Below, piece after piece: positions 50,980 to 60,469 of a stretch of 64,000 nt of DNA (position 1 is the first letter of the stretch; every line of letters begins with the position of its first letter). The DNA is taken from contig CAZIFC010000001.1 in NCBI GenBank assembly GCA_964538355.1, forward strand, positions 62,001-126,000. The letters are read 5' to 3'. The position numbers and the translations under genes are program-made. This DNA comes from Bilophila sp964538355 (lineage in GTDB: Bacteria; Desulfobacterota; Desulfovibrionia; Desulfovibrionales; Desulfovibrionaceae). Under the pieces are notes generated by a model. The model had not been told where the DNA came from. It did not search any database and saw only the letters and a list, made by a program, of their open reading frames with translations.

Positions 50980-53745
50980 TCATTTCAGCCCCATGCTCCG
51001 GTAAACCGCTTCCATGTCCGAATTCGCGCGGACAATATCCGCCAGCCTGTCCAGAGCCTTTTCCAGATCGTAGCTCGCCAGGCAGCGTCCTTGCTGTGTC
51101 AGGCCCAGATCGGCGCGCACATGGTCGATCCACGCCCGGCGGAAGGCGTCGTCGTCAAAGACGCCATGCAGATAGGTAGCCCAACGCCGTCCGGTGACGT
51201 ATCCGCACGCGCGTTCGGCCTCGGTCGTCCATGCTGGCCCGGTGCGCAGGAACAGGGGGAGTGCGGAAGGGCCGTGTTCGGTAACGGCATGGTGGATCTC
51301 ATAGCCGCCGGAGGGCAGGCCGAGCGGCGTTTCGGCGCGTTCAACCCGCACGAGGGTCTTGTCGGCCGCAAAGGTGGAGCGCAGATCCAAGAGGCCAAGC
51401 CCGGGGACTTCCGGCGTTGAGGACTCCACCCCGGCGGGATCGAGGATGACCCGGCCCAGCAGTTGCAGGCCGCCGCAGACGCCGAACACCCACTTGCCGC
51501 TCTCGGCGTGCGCGATGATCCTGTCCGCAAGCCCGGAGCGGCGCAGCTCTTCAAGGTCGGAGACGACGCTCTTGGAGCCGGGCAGCATGATGACGTCCGG
51601 CTCGCCCCACTCCTCCGGGCGACGGATGGGGCGCAGGCGTATGTCGGGTTCGGCGGCGAGCGGCGCGAAATCCGTATAGTTGGAGACATGCCGGAGCATG
51701 ACTACCGCGATATCGAGAGTCCCCGGATTCTTGGGGCTGCAATCGATCTCCTGCCCCCACGAGAAGCCCGCCATGTCCTCCTCGGGAATGTTGAGGTCGC
51801 GGATGTAGGGGATGGTGCCGAGCACGGGAACGCCGGTATGAGCCAGCATGTAGTCGTGCGCTGGCCCGAGCAGGGACGGGTCGCCCCGGAAGCGGTTGAC
51901 GAGATAGCCGGCGAGCAATCGGCGTTCGGCGTTGGTGAAGGACATCCATGTGCCGAGGAAGGAGGCGTAGACGCCGCCCCGGTCGATGTCGCCGACGAGC
52001 AGTACCGAGGCTCGGGCGTAGTCGGCCATACGCATGTTGACCAGATCGTGGCTCTTGAGATTGATTTCGCCGGGGCTGCCCGCGCCTTCAAGGACGACGA
52101 TGTCGTACTCGGCGGCGAGGCTATCGTAAGAGTCGGTGACCGCGGACCAGAGTTCCTTCTTTTTGTTGAAATATTCGAGGACGTTCATATGGCCCAATGG
52201 CTGCCCGAGGATGACGACTTGCGATCCGGTATCCGAATGCGGCTTGAGCAGAATGGGATTCATGCGTGCGTCGGGGTCCACGCGGGCCGCCTGCGCCTGC
52301 ACGATCTGCGCCCGGCTCATCTCGTCGCCATTGGCTGTGACGCCCGAATTCAGGGACATGTTCTGCGCCTTGAACGGAGCCACACTGTAGCCATCCTGAC
52401 GGAAGATACGGCAGTAGGCAGCCGCAAGGATGCTCTTGCCCGCATTCGATGAGGTTCCCTGCAACATGAGGGCCGGAGTGCGGCGGGAGGAACGCCCGGC
52501 GGGAAAAATGGAGGCACCGGAGGTAGGGAAGTCCGCAGGGGAAGGGGACGCTGAAGAACGCGTGCCTTCGTCCGCTTTCCGGTTTTCCGTCCTTTCGGGG
52601 ATGGGCGCGGCGGCAGGGGCGGCGGCTTCCGTATGTTGCCCTGGCGTATCGCCTGCGCCCATCACTTCCCGCAGTGCGTCGGCGAGCCTGCGGTGCTCCT
52701 CGGGAAAACGGACGGCGGCGCGGAACCATGTCCCGTCCTCAAGCCCGCTGTAGTTGGAACAGTCGCGCACGGCGATTCCGAAGCGTCGCAGCAGGATGCC
52801 GTACAGGTCTTTGGGGGCCTCTCTCCAGCGGAACAGCAGGTAGTTTGCCGAGGAGGGGAAGACCTCCACACCGGGCAGAGCAGACAGGACGGCGGCGAGA
52901 TCGGCGCGGCGTTCGGCATTTTCCGCGCGGGCCCGCTCCGCGAAGTCCGAGGTGTCGTTGAGCGCGGCGACGGCTGCGGACAGCGCGAACACGTTGACGT
53001 TCCACGCGGGCAGCTCGGTGCGGACGGCCTCAGCCAGTTCGACCGGAGCCGCCAGATAGCCGATGCGGACTCCCGGCAAGGCATAAAACTTGGTCAGCGA
53101 ACGCAGAACCACACCGTTGGCGGGCATCCGGCGCAGGATCGAAACATCGGCTTCCGGCCCGGCGTATTCGATGAAGGCTTCGTCGATGATCCAGAGCAGA
53201 TCGGGCCGTGCCGCCAGCAGGGACAGGCACTCGTCTGGCGTGCGGAACAGGCCCGAAGGGTTGCAGGGATTGGCAAGAAACACCGCCGCACCCGAGGGCA
53301 CGTCGGCAAGCCCGTCCAGCAGCCCGTCGGAAGGCCGTCCGTCCGCACCGGAACCGATGCCGTCCCGCAGCGGGCTGCTTTCCAGACCGGCAAGGCGACA
53401 GGCCAGCGCGTACTCGCTGAAGGCCGGTTCGACGATAAAAACACCGGGAACGCCGCGCTTTTTGAGTACGCGGGCGAGGGCATGGATGAGCTCGTTGCTT
53501 CCGTTGCCGAAGGCGAACCGGCTGGGGGGCAGACCGTAACGGCGCGCTGCCGCGACAAGGGCTTCCTCGGCGTTGGGCGAGGGGTAGGCCGCGAGGCTCG
53601 CATTCGCCCTGACCAGCGCGGCCCGGAGAAATTCCGGCGCGCCTTCGGGACGGACATTTACACTGAAATCAAGCAGGGACGCGGGATCGCGCCTGGCTAT
53701 CTCCGCCATGGCGAGAAGGTCGCCGCCGTGTGCATCGAACTTCAT
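50980..53745 (-). CDS. cobD-cbiP: Fused CobD-CbiP, second copy
   Basis: A 921-residue fusion with the same architecture as 16318-19080. CobD half: FGNGSNELIHALARV, NPCNPSGLFRTPDE, PLP-lysine in SLTKFYALPGVRIGY. Variable low-complexity linker. CbiP half: GTSSNAGKSILAAAYCRIFRQ, KAQNMSLNSG, catalytic Cys in GVCGGLQLLG. No interruption is seen, so it should be functional. The linker differs most, as expected for unconstrained sequence. The ATG at 53745 overlaps the stop of the broken cbiA (ATGA) and has GAGG upstream. Confidence 0.94.
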   Translation of the reverse strand: MKFDAHGGDLLAMAEIARRDPASLLDFSVNVRPEGAPEFLRAALVRANASLAAYPSPNAEEALVAAARRYGLPPSRFAFGNGSNELIHALARVLKKRGVPGVFIVEPAFSEYALACRLAGLESSPLRDGIGSGADGRPSDGLLDGLADVPSGAAVFLANPCNPSGLFRTPDECLSLLAARPDLLWIIDEAFIEYAGPEADVSILRRMPANGVVLRSLTKFYALPGVRIGYLAAPVELAEAVRTELPAWNVNVFALSAAVAALNDTSDFAERARAENAERRADLAAVLSALPGVEVFPSSANYLLFRWREAPKDLYGILLRRFGIAVRDCSNYSGLEDGTWFRAAVRFPEEHRRLADALREVMGAGDTPGQHTEAAAPAAAPIPERTENRKADEGTRSSASPSPADFPTSGASIFPAGRSSRRTPALMLQGTSSNAGKSILAAAYCRIFRQDGYSVAPFKAQNMSLNSGVTANGDEMSRAQIVQAQAARVDPDARMNPILLKPHSDTGSQVVILGQPLGHMNVLEYFNKKKELWSAVTDSYDSLAAEYDIVVLEGAGSPGEINLKSHDLVNMRMADYARASVLLVGDIDRGGVYASFLGTWMSFTNAERRLLAGYLVNRFRGDPSLLGPAHDYMLAHTGVPVLGTIPYIRDLNIPEEDMAGFSWGQEIDCSPKNPGTLDIAVVMLRHVSNYTDFAPLAAEPDIRLRPIRRPEEWGEPDVIMLPGSKSVVSDLEELRRSGLADRIIAHAESGKWVFGVCGGLQLLGRVILDPAGVESSTPEVPGLGLLDLRSTFAADKTLVRVERAETPLGLPSGGYEIHHAVTEHGPSALPLFLRTGPAWTTEAERACGYVTGRRWATYLHGVFDDDAFRRAWIDHVRADLGLTQQGRCLASYDLEKALDRLADIVRANSDMEAVYRSMGLK

Positions 53746-55375
53746 AGGGAACCTCGCTCTGTTGTGGGAAAAGGTGCGTCCCCGTCCGGACGGCTGGAAG
53801 GCTCTTTTTTTTCGGCGGACAGTGCGGCGAGGATGCAGTCGGCGCAGGCTTCGGGACTGGTCCAGGTCGTATCCACCACCATTTGGTTGGGCAGCCGGAT
53901 GTGGATGTGCCGGGCCTGCCGCTCGGCATGCGGCCAGTCCGGAGAACGGTCGGAGCGTCCGGATTCGCGCTTCCGCAACTCCTCGCCGTCGCAGAGCACC
54001 TGAACGGACAGCAGGGGAACGGCTTCCAGCCTCCCGAGCAGATCCTCGACCCACCCGGGGTCCTCGCCGATGACATGGTCAACGATGGTCCATGCTCCGG
54101 CTTTCGCCGCTGTTGCCACTCCGGCGTGGAAGGCTTCAATAAAGGGCAGGCCGGTCTGTTGAAGGCCCGCGAGAACGGATTCATGCTCGCCCGTGGCTGA
54201 ACGCAGCAGCTGATCGATGGACAGCATGAGGCTGCATATGCCGTGCATGGCGTACAGCCGATCCCGCAAGGCTTTCGCCAGCGTCGTTTTTCCGGCACTC
54301 GACGGCCCGTTGAGCAGGATAACTTGCCCGATGTTTTTGCATGCCGCCCCGGACTCGTCCGGTCGGTCGGAGCCGTGTCCGGGACGGAAGGCGGAGGGCG
54401 CGGGGCGTCCGGCGCGATCCGTCTCGCCGATGTTGCCCCAGTACAGATGGGTGTAGCCGGCGCGCACATTCCCGGAGACGATGCCGGAATCCGCGCGCCC
54501 GGAGGCGGTATGCACGGTGTACAGCGGTGCGTAGTCGCGGTGGAGTTCGATGTCCGACCAGTGGAATTCGTGGCCCCGGAAAACGTCGTTCCCGAGTCCG
54601 AACGGAGCACCTCCAAGCATTGTTGCCTCACGGTAGCCCAACGACTGGATGCGTCCGCCCATGCGGGCCGTGGCGTCGATGACGCCGCACATGGGCCAGC
54701 TTTTCGTCTTCCCGCCCGTGCCGTCCGCCTCTTCGGAGGCTTCGAGCCGATCACACAGGTACATGTAGCCGCCGCATTCGGCGTAGATTTCGCCGCCCCG
54801 CTCGGCAAAGGCGCGGATGGCCTCACGCATGGCAACGTTGCCGGAAAGTTCGCGGGCAAAGACTTCGGGATAGCCGCCCCGAGGTACAGCGCGTCGATGC
54901 CGGGCGGCAGGGCCGTATCCTCAAGCGGAGAGAACGGCAGCAGTTTCCAGCCCCGGGCGGCGAGTGCCCGCTCGTTTTCCTCATAATAGAAGCAGAACGC
55001 CCTGTCCTTGGCGATGCCCATGCGCCGGGGCCGGATGCCGGGCGGAGGAAGGATGGCCCGGGCTTGCGGGCGGCGGGTTTCGGTGAGGCTCAGGAGCCTG
55101 TCCATATCGATGAAGGATTCCGCAACATCCGCAAGGGCATCGAGCCATGCCTCCGTAGTTCCGGCCTCCTCGGAGGGGAGCAGGCCCAGCTGACGCTCGG
55201 GAATCCGCCATGCCTCGTTCCGGGGCAAGGCCCCGAGCAGCGGCGGGAGGCGTTCGGCCTCGAGCGCACGGCGGATGATCCCGGCGTGGCGGGGGCTTCC
55301 CACGTTGTTGGCAATCACTCCGGCAAGCCGGACGCCCATCCGGGAAGCCTTCACGCTGGACTCCACGGCGTGCGC
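53742..55375 (-). pseudogene. cbiA: CbiA-CPT fusion, second copy, truncated and frameshifted
   Basis: Homologous to 14166-16271. The C-terminal part (YAECGGYMYL amidotransferase, then CPT-like LLNGPSSAGKTT, SIDQLL, DHVIGEDP) is open from 54830 to 53742. Upstream similarity continues in another frame from RMGVRLAGVIANNVGSPRHAG to LPPGIDALYLG. The shift is near 54880, where the intact gene encodes LGGGYPE but one G is missing here, giving LGAAIP. The first ~130 residues, including the ATP P-loop, are gone. Similarity ends near 55375 where a gene on the other strand begins. CPT translation from an internal ATG remains possible. Confidence 0.88.
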
Positions 55376-55379
55376 GGCG

Positions 55380-55598
55380 TGCACATACATGTGGGGCGTC
55401 GCCCAAGACGCGAAGAAGCATTTCGGCGACAAGATCGATGTCGTGGAATACATGTACAATACGCCTGAAAACATTTCCCGGATCAAGAAGATGGGCGTGA
55501 AGCAGCTGCCCAGCCTGTATCTCAACGGCGAAATGAAATACTCCTCCCTCATTCCCAATCTGGACGACCTTATCCGGCAGATCGAGGAAACCCTATGA
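55380..55598 (+). pseudogene. Thioredoxin-fold protein, 5'-truncated at a rearrangement junction
   Basis: Readable residues are YMWGVAQDAKKHFGDKIDVVEY, then NTPENISRIKKMGVKQLPSLYLNGEMKYSS and a final helix, typical of small thioredoxin-like (MTH895-type) proteins in corrinoid clusters. The start and most of the redox-active N-terminal part are missing. Upstream in the same frame the sequence is the antisense of the truncated cbiA, so any product would be a chimera starting around 55275-55383. The stop overlaps the CobW start (ATGA), showing the original operon order. Confidence 0.7.
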
Positions 55599-56554
55599 AC
55601 AATCCCTGCTGTCCCGTGCCTTTGCTCTTCATTACCGGGTTCTTGGGTTCGGGAAAAACCACGCTGCTGAATCGTATTCTCGACGAAGCAGCCGCGCAGG
55701 GAAAAAAGATCGGCGTCATCATCAACGAATGGGGCCGGGTCAATATCGACTCGAGCCTCATTCGGGCCAAAGACATTGAGATTGAAGAGTTAAACGACGG
55801 GCAGGTCTTCTGCAGCTGCCTTTCCGGAAATTTTCTGGAGGCTCTCGTCCTGCTCGCCGAACGTTCTCTGGATGTCGTGATTGTGGAAACCTCCGGGATG
55901 GCCAATCCGTTTCCGCTCAGGAATATCCTGTGCGATTTGAAACGGCTCACCGGCGGCCATTACGTCTATCAGGGCATGATTGCCCTGGTAGACCCGGAGA
56001 GCTTTCTTGATCTGGTCGATGACATCAACGCGGTGGAAGAGCAGGTCATTGCCAGCCAGCGGATCATCATCAACAAGGTTGAGCTTGCGGACGGCGAAAC
56101 GCTGGCCCTGATTCGGGAAAAGATCAGGCGGCTCAACCCGCACGCCGAGATTATCGAAACCAGTTACGCACAAGTGGAAGGGATGCTGGATTCCGCCATG
56201 CCCTCCGCCTCTTCTCCGCTGGAGGACAGGTTCGTCAGGCGAAGCGGAGGGGAACCATACAAGAGGCCGGGCCAGTACGTCATCACGACGACGGAAGGCG
56301 TGGCCCCGGAAAGGGTGGCCGCCTTTGTCCGCGAGATTCTTCCTGGCGCGTTGCGCGTCAAGGGAATCCTCTCGGATACGGAGCATGGCTGGTTCCATGT
56401 GGACGGGGTCAACGACAAGGTCGAGACGAGGACTCTGGAAGTCAGGGGCAATGAATCGAAGATCGTCATCATTCCCAAGGCGGGAGAAGAGATTGCAGAG
56501 AAATTGACGGCGGCCTGGAACACGCAATGCAGGGTTCCGTTTTCGCTTTCTTGA
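55595..56554 (+). CDS. CobW/P47K-family GTPase
   Basis: A 319-residue G3E GTPase with Walker A GFLGSGKTTLLNRIL, a CxC-type metal motif variant in GQVFCSCLSGNF, VETSGMANP (switch) and NKVELADGE (guanine specificity as NKxE). The C-terminal CobW domain follows. Such proteins insert metals or help load cofactors. Here it lies between the thioredoxin-like gene and a corrinoid reductive activator, so help with corrinoid protein maturation is likely. Start is coupled to the preceding stop. Confidence 0.88.
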   Translation: MNNPCCPVPLLFITGFLGSGKTTLLNRILDEAAAQGKKIGVIINEWGRVNIDSSLIRAKDIEIEELNDGQVFCSCLSGNFLEALVLLAERSLDVVIVETSGMANPFPLRNILCDLKRLTGGHYVYQGMIALVDPESFLDLVDDINAVEEQVIASQRIIINKVELADGETLALIREKIRRLNPHAEIIETSYAQVEGMLDSAMPSASSPLEDRFVRRSGGEPYKRPGQYVITTTEGVAPERVAAFVREILPGALRVKGILSDTEHGWFHVDGVNDKVETRTLEVRGNESKIVIIPKAGEEIAEKLTAAWNTQCRVPFSLS

Positions 56555-56583
56555 ACGGTTCCATGCAACAGGGGTGGGCGGAC

Positions 56584-58431
56584 ATGAGCATCATGAACAT
56601 CGACGTGATAGCGGGCGGCAAGCGGCATCATTTCCAGTCTGAAGCGGGAACAAGCCTGAAGGAATGCCTGCTCAAGGCGGGCGTACTGGAAGGTGCAGAA
56701 TGCGGAGGACGCGGCATTTGCGGCAAGTGTGCCGTGAAGGTGCGTTCCGGAACGCTGGCCTCGGCCGGAGGGGATTCGCTCCTCATGACCCGCGAGGACG
56801 GCAGGGTTCTTGCCTGCCAGAGCCTGATTCGGGAGGATGTGGTCATTGAGCTTTCATCCGGACGGGATGATGTACGGAGAAAGGTTCGGCTGCCCAACCT
56901 CCGGAAGGAAAAGCACTACTCCGATTCGCTGATCGAAAAGAAGTTCATCCGGTTGTCCAAGCCCAGCCTGCGGGATCAGGCGTCCGATCTTGAGCGCATT
57001 CTGGCTCATGTGGGCAAGAACAGGAAGGTGGCCTTTGGCCTTTTGGGCAACCTGCCCGAGATCGTGCGGAAGGCGGATTTCGAGGTTACGGCGGTGCTGG
57101 TCGAGGACGAGCTGATTGCCGTCGAACCCGGCGATACGCAGACCCTTCAGTACGGCTTCATCATTGATGTCGGCACGACAACCATTGCCGTCTACCTTGT
57201 CGATCTGCTTTCCGGCGAGGTGCTGGATGCCGCTGGTACAGCCAACCCCCAGCGGGTGTTCGGAGCGGACGTATTGAGCCGGATCGCCGCTGCGATGGGC
57301 CGTCAAAACATCGCGAAGATGCAGGCCGTGACCATCCAGGGCATTTCCGAAATCATGTGTCGCCTGCTCCAGAACCATTCTATTGACGAAAGCCATGTAT
57401 ACAGTGCCGTTGTCGTGGGCAACACGACCATGAGCCACCTGTTTTTGGGCGTCGACCCCCAAAACCTGTCTGTGGCCCCCTTCATTCCCTGCTACCGTCC
57501 GCGTACCGTGGTCAAGGGTTGCAGGCTGGGGTTGCCCATGCACCCGGAAGGCACCGTCCATGTTCTTGCGAACATTTCCGGTTATGTGGGTTCGGATACC
57601 CTTGGCGTGGCTATGGGCACGAAGCTGTGGGAGCAGAAGGGCTATTCCCTTGCGGTGGACATCGGGACCAACGGCGAAATCCTTCTGGGGTACAAGGGCT
57701 GGCTGCTGGCCTGTTCCGCAGCGGCGGGACCGGCTTTTGAGGGGGCGCATATCCAGAACGGCATGCGTGCTGGAGAAGGGGCCATCGAGAAGGTCGTGCT
57801 CCAAAACGGTGTTGTCCAGCTGGGCGTGATCGGTGATATGCCCCCACAGGGAATCTGCGGTTCCGGGCTTATCGACACGGTGGCCGAGCTGCTCCGTTGC
57901 GGCCTGCTGAATGTTTCGGGACGGCTTGCGGGCGAAAACTCCCCGGCACTTTCCCTGCCTCTTGGGGACAGGCTTCGCACGGTTGGCGGAATGCGGGAAT
58001 TCGTATTGGCCTTTGCCGGCGAACAGGGCAACGAAGAGGACATTGCCGTTACGCAGAAGGATATTCGGGAGCTTCAGCTTGCCAAGGCCGCTATCGCGGC
58101 GGGCATAGCCGTGCTGCTCAAGGAAGTGAAGATCGACGCCTCGCAGATCGACCGGATCTATCTCGCGGGCGCGTTCGGCAATTATCTGGATCGGGAAAAC
58201 GCCGTCGCACTTGGCATGTTTCCGGGACTTTCGGTTGACAAGATCATTCCCGTCGGCAATGCGGCGGCGGAGGGGGCGGGCCTGTGCCTGCTGTCTCTGG
58301 GGGAACGGAAGATGGCTGACCGCATCGCCTCCTTCGTGAAACCCGTCGAACTTTCCACCCATGCGGGATTCAACGAAATATTCCTGCGGGAAATCGGTTT
58401 TCCGCCTCCCGGAGAGTCGGGCGTATCCTAA
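56584..58431 (+). CDS. Corrinoid-protein reductive activator (2Fe-2S ASKHA ATPase, DUF4445)
   Basis: A 615-residue protein of the RamA/RACE type. Residues 1-95 are a plant-type ferredoxin domain with Cys40, Cys46, Cys49 and Cys78 (CGGRGICGKC ... CQS). A middle linker and an ASKHA ATPase follow (IDVGTTTIAVYLVD, VVVGNTTMSHL, VDIGTNGEIL, GICGSGLIDTVAELL, YLAGAFGNYLD). These proteins use ATP to drive one-electron reduction of Co(II) to Co(I) corrinoid. The ATG at 56584 is chosen with GGGGTGG upstream. The overall cluster indicates a corrinoid methyltransferase system nearby or formerly present. Confidence 0.92.
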   Translation: MSIMNIDVIAGGKRHHFQSEAGTSLKECLLKAGVLEGAECGGRGICGKCAVKVRSGTLASAGGDSLLMTREDGRVLACQSLIREDVVIELSSGRDDVRRKVRLPNLRKEKHYSDSLIEKKFIRLSKPSLRDQASDLERILAHVGKNRKVAFGLLGNLPEIVRKADFEVTAVLVEDELIAVEPGDTQTLQYGFIIDVGTTTIAVYLVDLLSGEVLDAAGTANPQRVFGADVLSRIAAAMGRQNIAKMQAVTIQGISEIMCRLLQNHSIDESHVYSAVVVGNTTMSHLFLGVDPQNLSVAPFIPCYRPRTVVKGCRLGLPMHPEGTVHVLANISGYVGSDTLGVAMGTKLWEQKGYSLAVDIGTNGEILLGYKGWLLACSAAAGPAFEGAHIQNGMRAGEGAIEKVVLQNGVVQLGVIGDMPPQGICGSGLIDTVAELLRCGLLNVSGRLAGENSPALSLPLGDRLRTVGGMREFVLAFAGEQGNEEDIAVTQKDIRELQLAKAAIAAGIAVLLKEVKIDASQIDRIYLAGAFGNYLDRENAVALGMFPGLSVDKIIPVGNAAAEGAGLCLLSLGERKMADRIASFVKPVELSTHAGFNEIFLREIGFPPPGESGVS

Positions 58432-58621
58432 AGATGCGGCTGCGCTCGTCGCCCAGACAAAAGCTTCCGCTGCCAAAAGCTCCCATGCCGGTGGCGGCGA
58501 GTGCCTGCCGAACCTCGGGAAGAGGCTCCTGTCCCCGATAAGGAAACGTCCTTGGATTGTCGCGTGAAACCGCACTGCACAGAGGCCCCGCATTTTTTGG
58601 ACGGCAACCCATCGGAATATT
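58432..58621. other. Intergenic region in the corrinoid cluster
   Basis: 190 bases between the activator and the DUF1638 gene. Several short GC-rich complementary segments are present. A cobalamin riboswitch was considered, but its consensus core was not found. Nothing else recognised. Confidence 0.4.
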
Positions 58622-59341
58622 ATGAAGACATTGCTTATCGCCTGTGAAGTCCTGCGCCCCGAGCTGGAAGTGCTCGCGTCCGGCATGCGGAATCCGCCTC
58701 CCATGACGTTTCTGGAGCAGCGGTTGCATGATTATCCGGAGAAGCTGCGCAGCACGTTTCAAGAACTCGTGGATACCTTTGAACAGGAGAACGATGGGCC
58801 GTTGAAGGTTCTGTGCGGCTACGGGCTGTGCGGGCGTGGATTGAGCGGCGTACACGCTAGCCGGGCCACGCTGGTCTTTCCAAAACTGCATGACTGCATT
58901 CCCCTGTTGCTTGGGCTTGACCAGAAGGGTGCCAACGCGTCTTCCCGGGAAGGTGCCACATACTGGATCAGCCCGGGGTGGCTGAAATACTTCTTGGTCC
59001 CCTTTCATCTGGAATCGTATAAGCGTTTTTCCGTGTATGAAAAAAAATTCGGCGCAGCCAAAGCAGCCCGGATGATGAAGGCGGAAAACGCGTTGCTCGA
59101 CAACTACAAGAACGCCTGCCATATCCGCTGGTCGGAGATGGGGGACGGCTATGTGGACGAGGCTCGAAAAGTGGCGGAGGTTACGCTGTTGCCGTACTCC
59201 GAAATATGGGGAGCTTCCGGCTATCTGGTCGAGCTGCTGCACGGCGGGCAATCCGAGGAGCGTTTTCTGCACCTCGTGCCGGGGCAGACGATCGATATGG
59301 ATGTCGAAGGCACTATTTGCGCGGTGGACTGCCCGGCGTAA
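58622..59341 (+). CDS. DUF1638 family protein
   Basis: A 239-residue soluble protein with DUF1638 features: LLIACEVLRPELEVL at the start, VLCGYGLCGRGLSG, HDCIPLLLG and YWISPGWL, ending in a beta-rich segment. The conserved cysteines in CEVL, CGYGLCG and HDC suggest metal or corrinoid contact. DUF1638 proteins are frequent companions of corrinoid methyltransferases; their function is not established. It fits this cluster by position. Confidence 0.85.
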   Translation: MKTLLIACEVLRPELEVLASGMRNPPPMTFLEQRLHDYPEKLRSTFQELVDTFEQENDGPLKVLCGYGLCGRGLSGVHASRATLVFPKLHDCIPLLLGLDQKGANASSREGATYWISPGWLKYFLVPFHLESYKRFSVYEKKFGAAKAARMMKAENALLDNYKNACHIRWSEMGDGYVDEARKVAEVTLLPYSEIWGASGYLVELLHGGQSEERFLHLVPGQTIDMDVEGTICAVDCPA

Positions 59342-59436
59342 TCCGCAGCCCCGGAGCCAACGTTCCGCCTCCCGCCGTTCCATTGGGCCAAAACGAAAAC
59401 CGGATGCGGTCATCCTGTAACTGGCGGAGGGGATTC

Positions 59437-60102
59437 ATGGCTCAGAATATCATTCGCGTCGAAACCGTGCCGTTGGAATTTGATCTGGAAGCCCTGGGGC
59501 ACAGGTTGCACATCCGACCCGGCCAGACAAAGTTCATGGATCGGCTGAGTCGGTTGGCGGAGGAAGCCGCGCGCGTGGGCAAGCCTAAAGCCGTTGCCAG
59601 GCTGAGTGGCCTGACCTTACTGGACGAAGAGAGGGTACGGATCGGAGACGTGACCTTTTCCAGCCCGTTGCTGCGTAAGAAGGTGGACGGGCTGGGGCGG
59701 GCATTCCCCTATTTGGCGAGCGAAGGGCCGGAGCTGGCGGACTGGAGCCTTTCCCTTCCTTCATCATTGGAGCAGGTGTTCGCCAGTGCCCTGCGGGAGG
59801 TCGCCGTTCAGCGGGCCGAAAATATGCTGGAAAGAACGCTTCTGGAGCAGTATGGTATTGCTCAGGTTTCAGCCATGAATCCCGGCTCGCTGGAGGTCTG
59901 GTCCCTTGAGGAGCAGGTGCCGCTTTTTGAACTGTTGGCTCCGCTGCCCGAGCAGCTGGGCGTGACCCTGTTGCCCAGCCTGATGATGCGACCCCAATAC
60001 ACTGTTTCGGGCGTGTTCTTTCAGACCGACAGCAAATTCTACAACTGCCAGCTCTGCCCTAAAGAAGCGTGTCCCAACCGCAAGGCTCCTTTGTCCGTTT
60101 GA
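59437..60102 (+). CDS. MetH activation-domain-like protein
   Basis: A 221-residue protein resembling the stand-alone vitamin-B12-dependent methionine synthase activation region found in corrinoid clusters: a helical first half, the segment LLEQYGIAQVSAMNPGSLEVW, then a C-terminal CQLCPKEACPNR cysteine motif that may bind an iron-sulfur cluster. It probably binds SAM or aids reductive reactivation of a corrinoid. The ATG at 59437 has GGAGGGG upstream; earlier in-frame starts run through the preceding intergenic DNA. Confidence 0.8.
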   Translation: MAQNIIRVETVPLEFDLEALGHRLHIRPGQTKFMDRLSRLAEEAARVGKPKAVARLSGLTLLDEERVRIGDVTFSSPLLRKKVDGLGRAFPYLASEGPELADWSLSLPSSLEQVFASALREVAVQRAENMLERTLLEQYGIAQVSAMNPGSLEVWSLEEQVPLFELLAPLPEQLGVTLLPSLMMRPQYTVSGVFFQTDSKFYNCQLCPKEACPNRKAPLSV

Positions 60103-60286
60103 AAACGGAACAGACAATGCTGCCGAAAAGAGTAGTTGTCCGTATCGGGATTTTGATTGATGCCTCATGAAGCGACGCAGTCGGGCAAAATGAATTCTGA
60201 AGATGGCGGCGTAACAGGCCACAAGAAAATGTTTTTCCGCTTGTACGGGAGATTGACGCTGGACGGTCAAGAAAAAGAGGGGATGC

Positions 60287-60469
60287 ATGAAAAATTCCGC
60301 ACGCAGATGTGAAGGATGCCGTTTCCGGAAGTATGCGGAAAGCCATCCGGAATCGTTGCTGGCTCGGATTTGGCGATGGCATACGGGCTGGTGCCCTGGC
60401 TGGAAGGCCTACATCAAGGAACGGGAGAGAGATCGGGTTTCTTCTCCGACGCCCCCGACGGCTTTTTGA
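60287..60469 (+). CDS. Small Cys-containing protein, function unknown
   Basis: A 60-residue protein with Cys-x2-Cys near the N terminus (RRCEGCRFRKYAESH) and a His-Thr-Gly-Trp-Cys-Pro-Gly-Trp segment (HTGWCPGWKAY). The spacing suggests a small zinc or iron-sulfur binding knuckle. GAGGGG precedes the ATG. The last ~10 residues are probably unstructured. It resembles small uncharacterised proteins with the same WCPGWKAY ending in related bacteria, as far as I can recall; certainty is moderate. Confidence 0.6.
   Translation: MKNSARRCEGCRFRKYAESHPESLLARIWRWHTGWCPGWKAYIKERERDRVSSPTPPTAF

Noticed and set aside
52633..54003. Plus-strand open frame opposite the second cobD-cbiP
   Set aside because: Antisense shadow of a gene with clear catalytic motifs.
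58432..58621. Cobalamin riboswitch in the corrinoid cluster
   Set aside because: GGTGGCGG and CTGCC fragments were suggestive, but the conserved core order is missing.
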